This document shows, piece by piece, positions 23,901-36,400 of a stretch of 64,000 nt of DNA. How positions within the stretch are numbered: position 1 is the first letter of the stretch; each line of letters opens with the position of its first letter. This DNA comes from Cymodocea nodosa. Lineage: Eukaryota; Streptophyta; Magnoliopsida; Alismatales; Cymodoceaceae. Position numbers and translations under genes: made by a program. A model generated the notes under the pieces. That model made no database searches, was not told where the DNA came from, and saw only the letters and a program-made list of their open reading frames with translations. The stretch spans positions 24,751,501-24,815,500 of the forward strand of contig CM072336.1 in NCBI GenBank assembly GCA_036874045.1, read 5' to 3'.

Positions 23901-24944
23901 ACCACACAAGATAGTCATGGGCAATATCACAAATTATGTGGCTAGGTGAAACATAGGACTATGGTGCTCACTATAAGATAGAATGATACTATTTGTTCTT
24001 GTTATATTGTCTCCAACAATTTGCAATCAAAGAGGCTCACATAAGGGAGCTTTAGGTTTTGCAGGCCTAGATTGAATCATCTTGGGATTTTTCTCATTAG
24101 AAAACTTTGTTGGTTAAGCACTTTGAACAAATGATCATACCTGAGTCATCTTGTTTGGACTATATTTACAATTTGTCATATGAATTTTTTTTTCAAATAT
24201 TTCTATTTATTGTTAAATCTTTAGTAACATTACTTAACTTTAAAATTTTTTCTTAAAATTCCTGATCAAGTAGTTTAAATCTACCTTTACTTCATTTAAT
24301 TTGAACTGTACTAATTAATTCTCCTCTCCTAATCATATTTGATCAAATTTATTAGACCTCATTGAATTTTTGCTTGGTTCAACTAATTCTGGCTTGATTC
24401 CACTGACGAACCACTTAGATTAGGTTGGTTTTTCAGAAGTTGATTGTATCATTTATTGTTCTTTTTAGAGTGTGGTTGCTTCCCTTGCATCCGATAAAAA
24501 TGTCTGGGATGCTGTAATGAAGAACGATAAGGTCTTGGAGTACTGCCACAAAACGGGTGTGCAACTACTCTTGAACTTTATTTTGTTCTTCTCTGTTTAC
24601 GTTGGGTTCCTGACATTTTATTGCTTCTTATAGATGGTCTTCCTTGGGAGACGACAGAAGATGGCCATCCTCAGAATGAGCAACCGAAAGGTGCAAGCAA
24701 GGAACAACATGGGAAAAAGGAAAACATATTTTTGAGTTTTATAACCAATGCAAAAAAGAATATTCAGAACATGATAAGCAGCATATCAGGTCTCATGGAT
24801 AACTTCTTGACTTCAGTTGGGCTAGTAGACATTTCGACGGAGGGGGGGACTGACCCCAAAAATAACAATGGTAAAATGATAGGGGCATCCTTCATGGCGT
24901 TAGCGGTTGCTGTTATAATGGTAATCCTTTTCAAGCGACATTAA
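17966..24944 (+). CDS. Conserved plant protein of unknown function with a C-terminal membrane anchor, four exons, 317 aa
   Basis: Exons: 17966-18327, 22100-22292, 24469-24556, 24634-24944. All introns are GT-AG and phases close (the first is a D-E codon split by GTTTGT). I recognise the layout as a family found across land plants without an assigned function. It has an N-terminal MGGG-V-RTAA start, then Ala/Ser-rich sequence and a WEFTGGVEEDL block near residue 75. Next come PRLVFGPVATYEEAKEAT, a Ser-rich linker, and a VVASLASDKNVWDAVMKND helix around residue 190. The end is about 20 hydrophobic residues (IGASFMALAVAVIMVILF) closed by KRH. That end looks like a tail anchor with the bulk in the cytosol (inference). 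The start is the first ATG before GGG; upstream codons include none. Introns 1 (3.8 kb) and 2 (2.2 kb) hold LINE and LTR debris. No biochemical role can be assigned. Confidence 0.88.
18590..19620 (-). mobile_element. L1-type LINE C-terminal fragment, split by an RTE insertion
   Basis: Reading the minus strand from 19620 there is a TESSGLFSVKSC motif, typical of the region after the L1 reverse transcriptase. It then resumes at 18826 with LWEEDKNHLFFASEINSKIW, the zinc-finger-like end (zf-RVT). The two parts are separated by an RTE copy on the opposite strand (18837-19225). The fragment carries stops and frameshifts and is truncated at both ends. It lies antisense in intron 1 of the 17966 gene. 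Confidence 0.65.
18837..19225 (+). mobile_element. RTE-type LINE 3' end nested in an L1 fragment
   Basis: The plus strand gives a KVSVAEICIFKLMSD-like segment, then RDKLKNYFIKNRVGVAPI, a GRPKTT-like block and a GAGATTGTGGCTTGAATTG end with a TTGTTGTT tail. These are the last 120 or so codons and 3' end of a plant RTE. The flanks TGTGTAAAGG (18827-18836) and TGTGTAAGG (19226-19234) look like a target-site duplication in the host L1 sequence. The copy is 5'-truncated and decayed. Confidence 0.75.
19980..20420 (-). mobile_element. L1-type reverse-transcriptase fragment with an internal tandem duplication
   Basis: The minus-strand translation includes NPSQMAFTKSGSLMDNILAT, the L1 motif usually written NQ-AFVKGR-I-DNIL, followed by a DFRK-FT relic of the LDF-KAYD box. 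The block of about 170 bp is present twice in direct order, roughly 19993-20162 and 20163-20335. Both carry TTATCCATTAGG, TTTGAGAGGGATTTATCAGT and CTAACCCTAAATCTTCTTC. The duplication is inside the fragment. The rest of this intron, 20420-22099, shows nothing I recognise. Confidence 0.55.
23212..23700 (+). mobile_element. Possible LTR-retroelement fossil (LTR end and primer site)
   Basis: A segment of about 175 bp begins TGTTAGAAAG at 23212 and ends in CACA, directly followed by TGGTACCAGATC, close to the tRNA-iMet primer site used by many plant LTR elements. The few hundred bases downstream could be leader and gag relic but give no clear protein match. No second LTR was found. Fragmentary; family uncertain. 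Confidence 0.3.
24160..24320 (-). mobile_element. RTE-type LINE 3' tail fragment
   Basis: The minus strand reads SKGRFKLL, then ILKLSNVTKDLTINRN, the decayed form of the RTE C-terminal block (GRGRPK then DLNLLNLTEDMALDRN). About 160 bp survive, 150 bp upstream of exon 3 of the 17966 gene. Confidence 0.5.
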
Positions 24945-27423
24945 GGAAGGAGGGGTTGAAGGCTTTTGGCGTTATTTTGGACGAAACATGGGAGAATGTA
25001 GCCAGACGTGTTTATACGTAATTATGTATGTTGCTATTGTTGCTACCGAGTACTAAACTGCGCATTCGTCGAAAATTCCAACTTATTTAATATGGATCTA
25101 AGTTGTTAGGCTGATGATTTTGTGTGGTCTCTGATTTATTGTTGCATTCGTCATTGATCTGATTTCCTTTTGTTTAGGTGGGCTTGGTTGTGATGCAGTA
25201 ATCTGCACGCTTGTGCTCATACTTTATTGATTATTACTTGCGGATCTTGTGCTCATACACTTGTCATGGTTGATCGATTATGATTTAGATTAATGTTGTT
25301 ATTGTTATTATTATATGTATTATTTTTATGAAATAGATATAATTTTGAGTTCTATATGGTATTTTTATATTAATATTATATATATATTACCTAGTATGTT
25401 TTAGTATACAGACAATACTTGGCACATTTTTTTGAAAAGGAATCTTTTTCACAGGATAATTTTGCTAGTTATGCTAATCACGTCAACCTATTTAAGATAC
25501 GGAAAAATTATTTAATGGATTGAGCATGTCATATCGTGTCAACGTTTTTATCTTTTAACTTTTAAATTTAAGTAAGTAATTGATTGATCTAGATGTGACA
25601 GCTGAGGCAGTTCGTGCTCACAAGCCTTGCGTGGGCCCTGGTGGCATACCACACAATGGACATGATCTTCGCCGACGAGGATCCGGCCGCCGATGCATGC
25701 GACACCCAGCACCACCCTTCCATCGGCTCATCGACAGTGTGGGAGTGGAGCCTCTTGGCGAGATGTGCATAGTTGGGATTGAAAGATTTCATCTTAAAAG
25801 ACCTGATATGATAGAAAGAGGAACTTATTTTTGTATTATGATCATATGACGCCTTATGACACCAGTTTATTTCACCGTGCTTAAGATTATTTAGTCCTAT
25901 ATTCAAATAGTCCACATTAATTTGATCATACTTTTTATATTGATGTCTCATTTTGAACGTTTAGATATTCTTTTAGTCTTTAAGTCGTCCTTTTCGATAG
26001 AGATAGATCCTCACTTATACAAGACTCAAAGTTAAATTGTATCAACTTTGATAATACTTATTACGAACCATCTTGCAGGATACATTTTCAAAAATCGATA
26101 TAATAGAAAAAAGAATTTACTCTTATATAAAAATCATATATTGTTCTATATCATCAATGCAGAACTATTTCATCTCGTATTTAAATAGTTCGCATTAAGC
26201 TTCTTCAATTGATGTTCCTTATTGATTGCACGCTCGATGAGTGACGTAATCCTACCTATCCATTACATTACATTATTATTATTATATGATTTAAGTACAT
26301 CAAATTAAAATTTTTGAAAAATTACTTGTGAAACAAATAAATATAGTAAAATTTGTAAATGGTAAATGTTTATTTCAGATATCTTAATAAAAAATTATAA
26401 TTTATAATGTAAAGGGACACTTCGATCAAGGAATGGTTGACGACGAGAGTGGAGGATTTACTCGGTAGATGTCGCTTTCCACTTCCACATTTATCATCAA
26501 TTGATAAAGTTGATTGCACATGTTTCATCTTATAGTATATTATAACTTAAAAAATTAGATAATTATAATTTCAGTCAACTTTAAATAAATGTCTATTCAG
26601 TCAATTTTAAATTGTAATTGTTCATATGTAATTACTTCAAAGTCACAAGTGATTTAAAACGAAACCATAAGATATAACATTGACATATTTTAAAATTCGA
26701 AGTACCAAAGTGATAGTTAAGTAGGTAGCATCATGTAGATTTTTCAAAAATGTTATTTTGCATGACTTAATTTTAATTGTTGTTTCACATATTATTTTAA
26801 AATAAATCGTGTTCAAAAATCTCATGCTAGTCTCTTTCCCATATTTCTAATTTCTTTTCAAACTTTCGAAACGAAGGTAAAATCCATCTTTTGAAGGATG
26901 AACACCAAACATTAGAGAATCTACAATGGTAGTGTGCTTGATGTTGAGATCATAGTTTGGATGGTGCAATGGTATTAAGGGAAGTTGATGGGGAGATGGA
27001 GATCACAATGATTGTGATGATTGACTGCAATGGAAATGCAACATAATCATAAGATACTCATAAAAACATAAATTTTTTCGTTCTATTACACATCAAGTGC
27101 TTGACTGAAAGAATAGTTACATTAGAAGACAATATGCAATAAAGAGGTAAGAAGATTTTCCGAAGGGTGTTTCCATAGAGACCACAACTAGATGTTCTAG
27201 ATATAAAGGGGGGATGGGTCACTTTTCCTTTACTTATTGTGAAACTGCACAAGTTGACAGTGAGTGGTAATAGAAGGGTATAAAACCAGCTCCCTCTGCA
27301 ACTAACAGGGTGATGGAGACCTCTTTGTTGTCTCTACACCATCCAGAAAATGAACATCAGAAAGCAAAGTTAAAGAAGATATCAAAAAACACTGTATAAA
27401 AATTATGGAAATCCGATTATTTG
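24945..27423. other. Intergenic: convergent 3' flanks of the 17966 gene and CRLK1
   Basis: Both neighbours are transcribed into this 2.5 kb, so its ends should hold their 3' untranslated regions. A GC-richer island at 25600-25780 stands out from the AT-rich surroundings. It carries 89-codon (+) and 120-codon (-) ORFs but no homology I recognise; it may be a captured gene or transposon fragment. From 25870 to 26230 two loosely related blocks (ATTCAAATAGTCCACATTAA and TTTAAATAGTTCGCATTAAG) suggest a decayed repeat. A unit related to the 17716-17830 repeat lies at 26560-26640. Confidence 0.45.
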
Positions 27424-30400
27424 TCATCTTTGTTGGTCCACTTCAGTGTTCTGAGCCTCCACCAGCTCCAATTCCATGTTTTCTCCCTCTATTGTGGCCA
27501 ACGAAGAAGCCCTACTATGCTGCTGCTTATCACGCTGGGATGTGATACCTGCAAGTGTTTGAGCAATGTCTCGCATTGATGGCCGTTTCCTGGGATTCCT
27601 TCTGATGCACTTGTAGGCAAGTGCAGCTACTTCATTGAACTCCAGCACATCATAGCTACCATTCATGCGAGGATCTGCGATTTCCTCCCACTCAATGTTG
27701 CCTTGCATACTTATTGCTGCCTGATTCAAAGGAATATGTAGCATATCATGACATGTTCAGAAATAAAAAGAAAAGCAATGGCATTGGTAATCAATTATGA
27801 GAGTCTAATAAGAGAACAACACTATTGGAGTCATTGATTTCTTTTTTTTCATTACTAGGTCAAAGAAACAAATTGGCATTAGATGGCTAAGTACATAATT
27901 ACTAGGTCTAAAAGTGCATTCAGCAACACATGGTTCCTGCCTAATGAATCTTACTATTGGTTGGTAGCCCACATATTGAGATCTTCACAAAACTAAGTCC
28001 ATACTTAAGTATGATTTTGGGTGATAGATTCACTAACAACTCAGATTTTAGTCAAAATCATATGCAAACGGTTTTGACATGATAGATTCTATGTAGAATC
28101 ATCAAATAAATTTTGCATAGTACTTTTTAAGTCATTTATGCAAAAACTGAGAATTGACCAAGAAATGCCATTCTTGTATAACACACTCTATTATGAATGA
28201 ACAATTATGTATTGATGAAAATGTCCTTCAAATCTCATGAATTCTACAATTTAACCTTAATAAAATTATGTTGAGTGCCATCATTGCACTAATAATATTA
28301 TGATATTAGTAATATTACTATATTAATATTAAATAGTATTAATTATATTAATTATTTCATTGACTAATATTAATTATAACATATAATATTTATGGTATAG
28401 TATATAATATATTAAATAAATATAAGAATTATATTGACAGTAAATAATTTTAATTATATTAATATTAGTTATAATTAAGGAAATGTTCACACGTGTAAAA
28501 TTTAAAACTAATTATAGATTAATATATAGAAGGATCTTTTTACTCATTACTAATTGATTTTGTGTTAAATATCTACATTTCAATAAGGCATCAAAACAAA
28601 GATCTGACTCCATTCATACACATCTATCCTTTATGAGACACTTATAAGACTAAAAAAAGACTACAAGTAAATGAGAGTGATGAAATAATCCACTAGGAAC
28701 AAAATTAAAAACAAATTATGGATTAATATATAGATAGGCTTCTCTACTTATTATCAATTAATTTTAAGTTAGATGCCTATATTCAGCATGATACCAAAAC
28801 AGAAAACATGCATGTAGACTTATACACATCCATCCACCAAAAAAAGAGACATTTCTTCAACATAAAAAGGTCATAAATGAATGGAAGTGATGACATAGTC
28901 CAACATGAATAAAATTTAAAATAAATTATGGACTAATGTATAAATGGACCTCTCAACTTACCATCCATTAGTTGTTTTGAATTGATGTTCACACTTCAAC
29001 AATAATATATAATATCTATTGCTTAGTACAATTATAACATTATAAGATGATAAGCATGCTATATTAATCTTGATATTATAAATACAATTACAATGTTATA
29101 TCAATTTTTCTTTCACATTAATAATTATATTAAATGATATAATAAATACCAAACTTATTTTAAAGTAAATATGTATGGGCAGAATCATCATTTAAATTTT
29201 TATGTCAAAACTGAAAGTCATTTATTCTCTTCTAAACAGATTACACAGTATCCTATAATCCAACAATTTTCTCTACATTGAATTCTATGTATATTCAAGA
29301 TTTTCTATAATTTGGACTTTCTAAAATCCTACCCAAATGCTACATAAACCTCATAAACAGCATAAAGAAAAAGTAATTCTATGGCAATGGTAGCATCACC
29401 AATATATCACCATGTGAAAATGATATAACATAAAGAAAAAGTAATTTTATTGTCTTCATCTGCAGTGCTAAAAAAAATACTCGAAACTGTTAATTAACTA
29501 CATTAAATACAAAATACTCAAAACTGTTAACCAATTCCTAACAACAATAAAATTTGACAATGACAACTGTTAACCAAAATTCAATATAAGGATTTACTGA
29601 ACTAAGCCTTAGGGAAAGAGAATATTCCAGTGTCAGTAATAAATTAACTGCAAGTGCTCAAGTGGAGGATATGGAGATCTTACAAGCTCAACATATTCCA
29701 AGAGACCTTGTTGGGGTGTCCTTCCGGCTACCAATTCAAATAGCAATACTCCAAAACTGTAGACATCACTTTTCTTAGTATATTTCCTCGATGATACGTA
29801 TTCAGGGTCCAAATAACCAAAAGTTCCCTTAACTTTTGTCACATTCTGATTATCCATTTCTTCTTTTGACAGTCCAAAATCAGCAACCTGCTTATTACAA
29901 CCGTAGAATATATTATATCAAGACCAGGAAAAGGCTTCCATTATAATACTCATCAGTGTCCAAAATGAATTTCTACATTATAGCCCCTAGGCAGCCAATA
30001 AAATTTTATGAACAATATAGTTGTTGACCGAAAAGAAGCTTACTCAGTGAATCTCGGACTAAATCTTTCCTATATTGAAAATATAAAAAAACAATGCACA
30101 TTAAAAGACTAGAGACAAGTATCACAAACCCTAGCTCCCATGGACTGATCCAGCAAAATATTTGAAGCTTTGATATCACGATGGAGAACTGGAGGATTAG
30201 CCTGCCAGAAGGTTTGGAACATGTCAGACTGCATATGAGAAAGATGCGTGAAGAATCTGAGTGCACCAACAGAGTAAAATGCTAGCATACACCATCATGA
30301 AGATACTCTATGCCCCTTGCAACGTCTAGTGCAATAGAAGTCCTTGTGTTCCAGCTCAATGGCTCAAGGTTTTGATCTAAATACAACAAATACTTGGTGA

Positions 30401-33400
30401 TCTCATTAAAAATTTAACAGACTGCAGAAAGTTCAAATCCTACCAAGTTGAACATGTGAAAAGTTGTCCTATGGCTCATTGGTAAAGTAATTTATGTAAT
30501 TCTTATATAACAACAATCAATACCTTTATTTCACCATATGAGGTCAGACACATGAATTTACGTAGTTCTTATGATGAACAAAAACACACTGAACAACCAA
30601 CAACCACCACGAGAAGCCATCTGGTCCTAAAGATATTTGCCTTAGTCTTTTTCTCCCAAAGATATTCTTAAATTAAATCTAACAATTATATGTAAGATTT
30701 AAATAAACTTAATGATGTTTGAATGTTACGTATGATTGTTAGACTTGATTAGAGGGCAAAGTAACGAATTGGTCATATAATTAATCCAACAGTACTTACC
30801 ATATAAACGAGAAAAAAGGCTACCATTTGACATGTAAGCATATATGAGCAGATTCTTCCCCTTTTCAGTGCAATATCCCACCAAATTCACTAGATTTTTG
30901 TGATGCAATCTTCCAAGGAGGAGAACCTGAAGAAACAAAAAAAATCAAGAAAAATAAGCGATATTGATGGAAAAAGAAAGCACAATTTAAGGTAATGGAA
31001 CAGAGGACACATATGATGAGACTCAAAAATAGAAGTGAATATTGAAAACAATTATGGAATTATCTATGAATGCTGCAATACTATAAACCGTAACTATTAC
31101 CAGAATCCTATATATATGATTGTCCATTTATAATTAGACATTGACTTTATGTGTAACCCTGTAGACCAAATGACAAATCTGACAACTCGAATTTTTTATT
31201 TGCAAGAAATTGGATACAAAGTTACAAATATATGAAAGAAAACAACTAGATGTATTATAACAAAACCCAATCCTATCAGAAAACAAATTGAAGATAATAA
31301 TCTATTTTATATTAAAAAATCAGTGATGGTTTCCATATCTTAATTAATATTCTGCAAGTAATGTTAAATGAAAATGTATTATAATGCGTCTAAAGAAAAT
31401 AGGATCCTAATTTCGGTATGCCCATCCTAAACTCCATGTGTATATCTAAGATATTGATATGACGGAGATTTTGGTATGGTAACTACTTGATTAACATGCT
31501 CATCATCATTACTTTCTAGAATTAAGGTTTTGACAGAAACAGGTCAGTTACCAGAATGTTGAAAAAGAGGTAAGAATACAACTATAAAGGTTGAAAACAG
31601 AACAGAAGCGTGAAACTGGAGATGATAACAATCACATTTATTGTAAAATGCTGACAACACAATATTCCTTTCCGAGCCATCAGTGGGTCAGACTCATAAC
31701 TTGAAGTTTCTGCTTAAATTTTTTGAGATGCTTTCAGGCCTGAAAATCAACTTCTCCAAAAGTTCTGGGATGGGTATTATTGACACAGAAATCTCATTGT
31801 TAAGACAGCAGGAATTATGCAATACAAGATGGACGTTGCTCTTTCCTACGTAGGCATGACACTTTCCACTATCAAGCCTGACAGTTCTGATTAGTGATTT
31901 TTGATAGACAAAATTGATAATAGATTAGAGGGGTGAAAGGGGAGATACATTGGTTTTGATGGCAGGCTTACTCTTGAAAAATGTCGTGGGTAGTATTCCA
32001 GTTTTCCATATGTGAACCCTTTACATTCCTGTGGGGGTTGCCTCCTGGAGAGTAAGTTCAGAACTTGGTTATGGAGTGGCAACTTCAAGGAGGGTAGGGG
32101 ACTTACACTTTATAAGTTAATCTGAGGTGTGCCAACCAAAGATCATTGGGGAAGTCAATATTTGATCCTTGGAGCATTTCAATATAGCTCTTCAGTGTAA
32201 GTGGCTAGGGAAGCTGCAACTAAGCAAATGACCTTTGGATCAAGGTGATTAACAGCAAGTACAGTCCACATTTGGGGCCTAAATCCCAACCATCTGGAGA
32301 AGAATTTCTTCCTGACAGAGTTTGTTCAATGCTTTGATATCTATGAAGCCAAGGGATGGCAGGAGGATCAGATTTTGGGATGACAAGTTGTGTTGCTTTC
32401 GGTTTTTGAGAAGCTATTCAGTGAGAAGCCGTCACACGTTTTTAAGTGGCCTACATGGCAGTAAATGGCAATATCACTCCTTGGTAAGAGCTTGCAGCTC
32501 ACCATTGAAGGTGAGACTGTTAATGTGGCTTCTTACACACAAGAGGCTGGTCACCAAGGCTTATTGCAGCAAATGGACAGTGGATGATGATATGTTGTGC
32601 TGCTTCTCTGGTGAGGAGCTGAGGGACTGTGATCATCTGTTACTTTCATGTAAAATAATCAAGAATGTTTGGAATCCTCTGCTCCATAACGTCTTCAAAA
32701 CCTAAGCTTTAATTCCTTGGAAGGTTTTCATATGGAAATCAGTAGTTTACTCAAAGGCAAACCAAGGGGAGAAAAAAAAAAAAACTGTTCCTGCTAATAC
32801 ATGCTAGCTGCTGGTTGCTATGGTTTTGTAGGAATGACATGGTTTTTAATGAAAAGTCTTGGTCAGACACAGAGGTAGTGATGCAGGCTTCTAACTGCAG
32901 GAACTCTTAGGTTTCTATCATTGGGAAAGTGTACTATGCTTTGTAATTCTGGATACATTTTTCAAAAAAAGGGATATCTGATTCCATGCAAAAAGCAAAA
33001 AAAAATTAAAAAAATCAACACCCTTATAAAGGAAAAAAAAGGGTAAAATAGCCTTTAATGGTCAGATATCAATGTGCCATCAGCATTCAGTAAATAAGGA
33101 ATGCCATTCATTGGATGGTAGGCAGAGAACTTGAATTGAATCATTTTCTTGAGCATTAGTGCACAATCTGCCAAAATTTTTGCCCATTAGAGCAAACAGC
33201 AGTGGAAAGAGAGATTCCTTTGTCCCAAAGTACAACCACATCCAGAGTGACCAACGGGAGAGCCATTGACAAGAAATGAGAAGTTGGCAGAACTGATACA
33301 ATAACTGATTCAAACACATCCTCTAGTATCAAGTTCCACCAAAGACATCACTTGTTCTAGGAAACTCAAGTTGATGCCATCAAATGTTTTCTCTATGTTC

Positions 33401-36400
33401 AGCTCCCATAAGAAACCCAATTGTCTTTGGCACCAAATAGCCTTCATACACACATGTGCAACCAAAAAGTCAGCAAGAATTTGGTACTCATCCACAAAGC
33501 CTGACTAATTTTCTGCAATGAGCTTAAGCATTAACGGTTTCAGTTGTCTTACAAGACATTTGGCAGCAATATTATAGATCCCATCCAATAGACTAATAAA
33601 GCAAAAGTCACTGATCTCTAGGACAGTCATTTTTGCAATGAGGGCAGTGAAGATAACATTAGAAAATCCAATGTCTGCACCGTCACGATGAAAATCAGAC
33701 ATGAACTGCAAAATATCAACTTGAGAAAGATCCCAAGAATGCTGAAAGATCATAATAGGAAAACCAAAACCATCAAGTACAAGTGTCTTGTCACCAATCA
33801 TAGAGGAAAACACTTTCCTAACCTCCTCTAACGAGAAGCTGGTTTCTATTGAAGTGGAGTCCACAATAGTGAGTTGATCAGAGTGTAATTTTTCAAGTTC
33901 AAGAAAGACCTAAGGCTTGGCCTAAAGGTGAATAGTGAAAAATTGGTCAATTCCATTCCTAATCTCATTTTTAGATTCCAAATGTGGTCTATTTTGTCTA
34001 AATCTATTTCTAGAGACTAGCATGAGGCATCACTCATCCCACACTAGAAAGCAATCATAAATAAAGAGATGTCAACACTTCATGTAGTTTATGGGACTTG
34101 CTTCCTCAGCCTACAGACCAATATAGTCACTTATTGGTAGATATATACAATCAAGAACAAATCAAATAGAGGTACAAAGCATGGTTGATTACTTGTGGGT
34201 CTAGTCAAACATATGAAGTTGACTGTGTAGAAACATTCTCCCTAGTTGCCATAAATTGTATATAGAAAATACACCAACTGGATGTAAAGAATGTCTTCTT
34301 CTATGGTGAATTGCAAGAACAAATATTAATGAAAAAACCATCAATGTACATTACTCAAGGGAAAAATAAAGTGTCAACTGAAAAAGGCAATTTATGACCT
34401 AAACAAATCCTACAAGCTTAGTTTGAAAAATTCAATAGAAGTTGAGAACGGAGGATTCAAGAAATGTGTTGTTAATCTCTTGATGTTTTATAGGAGATCT
34501 AAAATAGATAATGTCATCATTGTAATCAATGTTGATGACATCTTGGTGATGAATGGTAACTTAGCAAGTATATCAAAGATAAAAGAATACCTTAGGACTC
34601 ATTTTGTCTCAAAAAGGATATAAGTATCCCACACTACTTCTTAGGTATTGAGTTGGTATACTCAAAAGGTAGAGTGTCACTTTCTCAAAGGAAATATACC
34701 TTAGACCTGTTATAGGAGACCAAACTCTCAAAATGCAAACCCAAGAGCATGCTTATAAAGTAGAATCCAACTTTCCAGGACAAATACTTTATGTTTATTG
34801 TAGGATTTAGACACGTATAAGAAGTTGATTTATTTGATAGTTACTCAACTAGATATTACCAATGTAGTTGGCCTATTCACTCAGTTCATGCATAAGCTTA
34901 AAGTAATCAGTCCATTGGGAAGGAACGATATGGGTACTAGTCTATTTCAAAATTGTTCATGGCAAAATATTAGCTTATAGAAAAAAAAATCTATCTAAAG
35001 TCAAGACCTTTTTTGACTTGGATATACAAGAGATCAGGAGGATCAGAAGTCCACATTCAGCAATTGCACATATGTTAGGGGCAACTTGGTGATATGATAA
35101 GGTAAATAGCAAAATGTGGTGCCTATATCTAATATTGAGGCAAGGTTAGATCTATAGCTCAGAATACTTGTGAGATGAAGTGGGTCAGATCATTTTTGAT
35201 GGAGATTGGTTTTTCCAACATGTTAAGGTGGACTGTTACTATGTTCAAGATATAATGATGTACAAGATCATTTCCACACCATACACTCAACCTTTGAAAC
35301 AACTACTTAATATTTTCACTAAAGGCTTAAGTGTAGAGGTGTTTAAGACTTTATGTACCAAGTTGAGCATGACTGATATGTATACTTCGGCTTAAAGAAT
35401 GTTACAAGTTATTATTATATGTCTTAATAAGGTCATTATTGTAATAGGGTATCTATTGCAGATATAGGCTTGGAATTTGAATTAAATGCAAGTAATAAGA
35501 TGGATAGTGCACAAATTCACAAAAATCAGATTTTTGGTGAAGGCATAATGTATGAATATGCAAATTAGTGTAGAATGAATATATCTTTCAGCAAAAGCTA
35601 GATATAAGATGGAGAATAAGGTTCCATATTCATGTTCCACATCAAAGTTTATGAGCTTTGAGGTAGTCTCTGCACGTTAGAAATTAGAAAAAAAATATTG
35701 AAAGATTGCACATTTGCACAACCAAAATTAATTGTGAAGAATTTCCTAGTAGATTTGTATTATCACAGACATATCAGTATTTCAAACTATGGAGCTTGAT
35801 CACTTGACATGCATATTGGAGAAAGAAAAAAAGAATTACTATTTCAGAGACATTGAAATCCTTCTTTTGGTTTTGCATGATTATCAAAGAATATTTCCAT
35901 AGGGAACTCACTACATGAAAAGAAACCACAATCATCCTTAGAAGGATGTATAATAGAAAAAGAATGAGCAGTGATAAATGGATAAAAATGGAGCTTAAGT
36001 AGTTTATTCGGTCAAAATAAAATTATAATATTTTACTTATAAGACCTACATAATTACCTGATGTTTTATTGAATAAATTTTACTAAATGCATGATATGTT
36101 GAATGAATTCTAGTGAATAACATAAAAATCACAAGGCTCAAGGCCATATGGAAATGATAGATATCTTTCCACTGGAAAGTTACCTCTGAAAGAAACTCTT
36201 TTTCGCCTTGTCTAGAGTCTTCTGCAAGTTCTTTAATAGCGAATGTTGCACCAGTTGACATCTTAGCTATATAAACTTTACCAAAAGCTCCTTGTCCTAT
36301 CTCTGTTGTAAAATTGCTAGTTGCCTTCTTCAGATCTCTATTGCAGTAATTAAATGAAAATAAATAACACATTCTTTCAGATAGGAAAAAAAATAAGAAA

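Noticed and set aside
28490-28990. CRISPR-like array
   Set aside because: Units are about 205 bp without short repeat-spacer alternation, and this is plant nuclear DNA.
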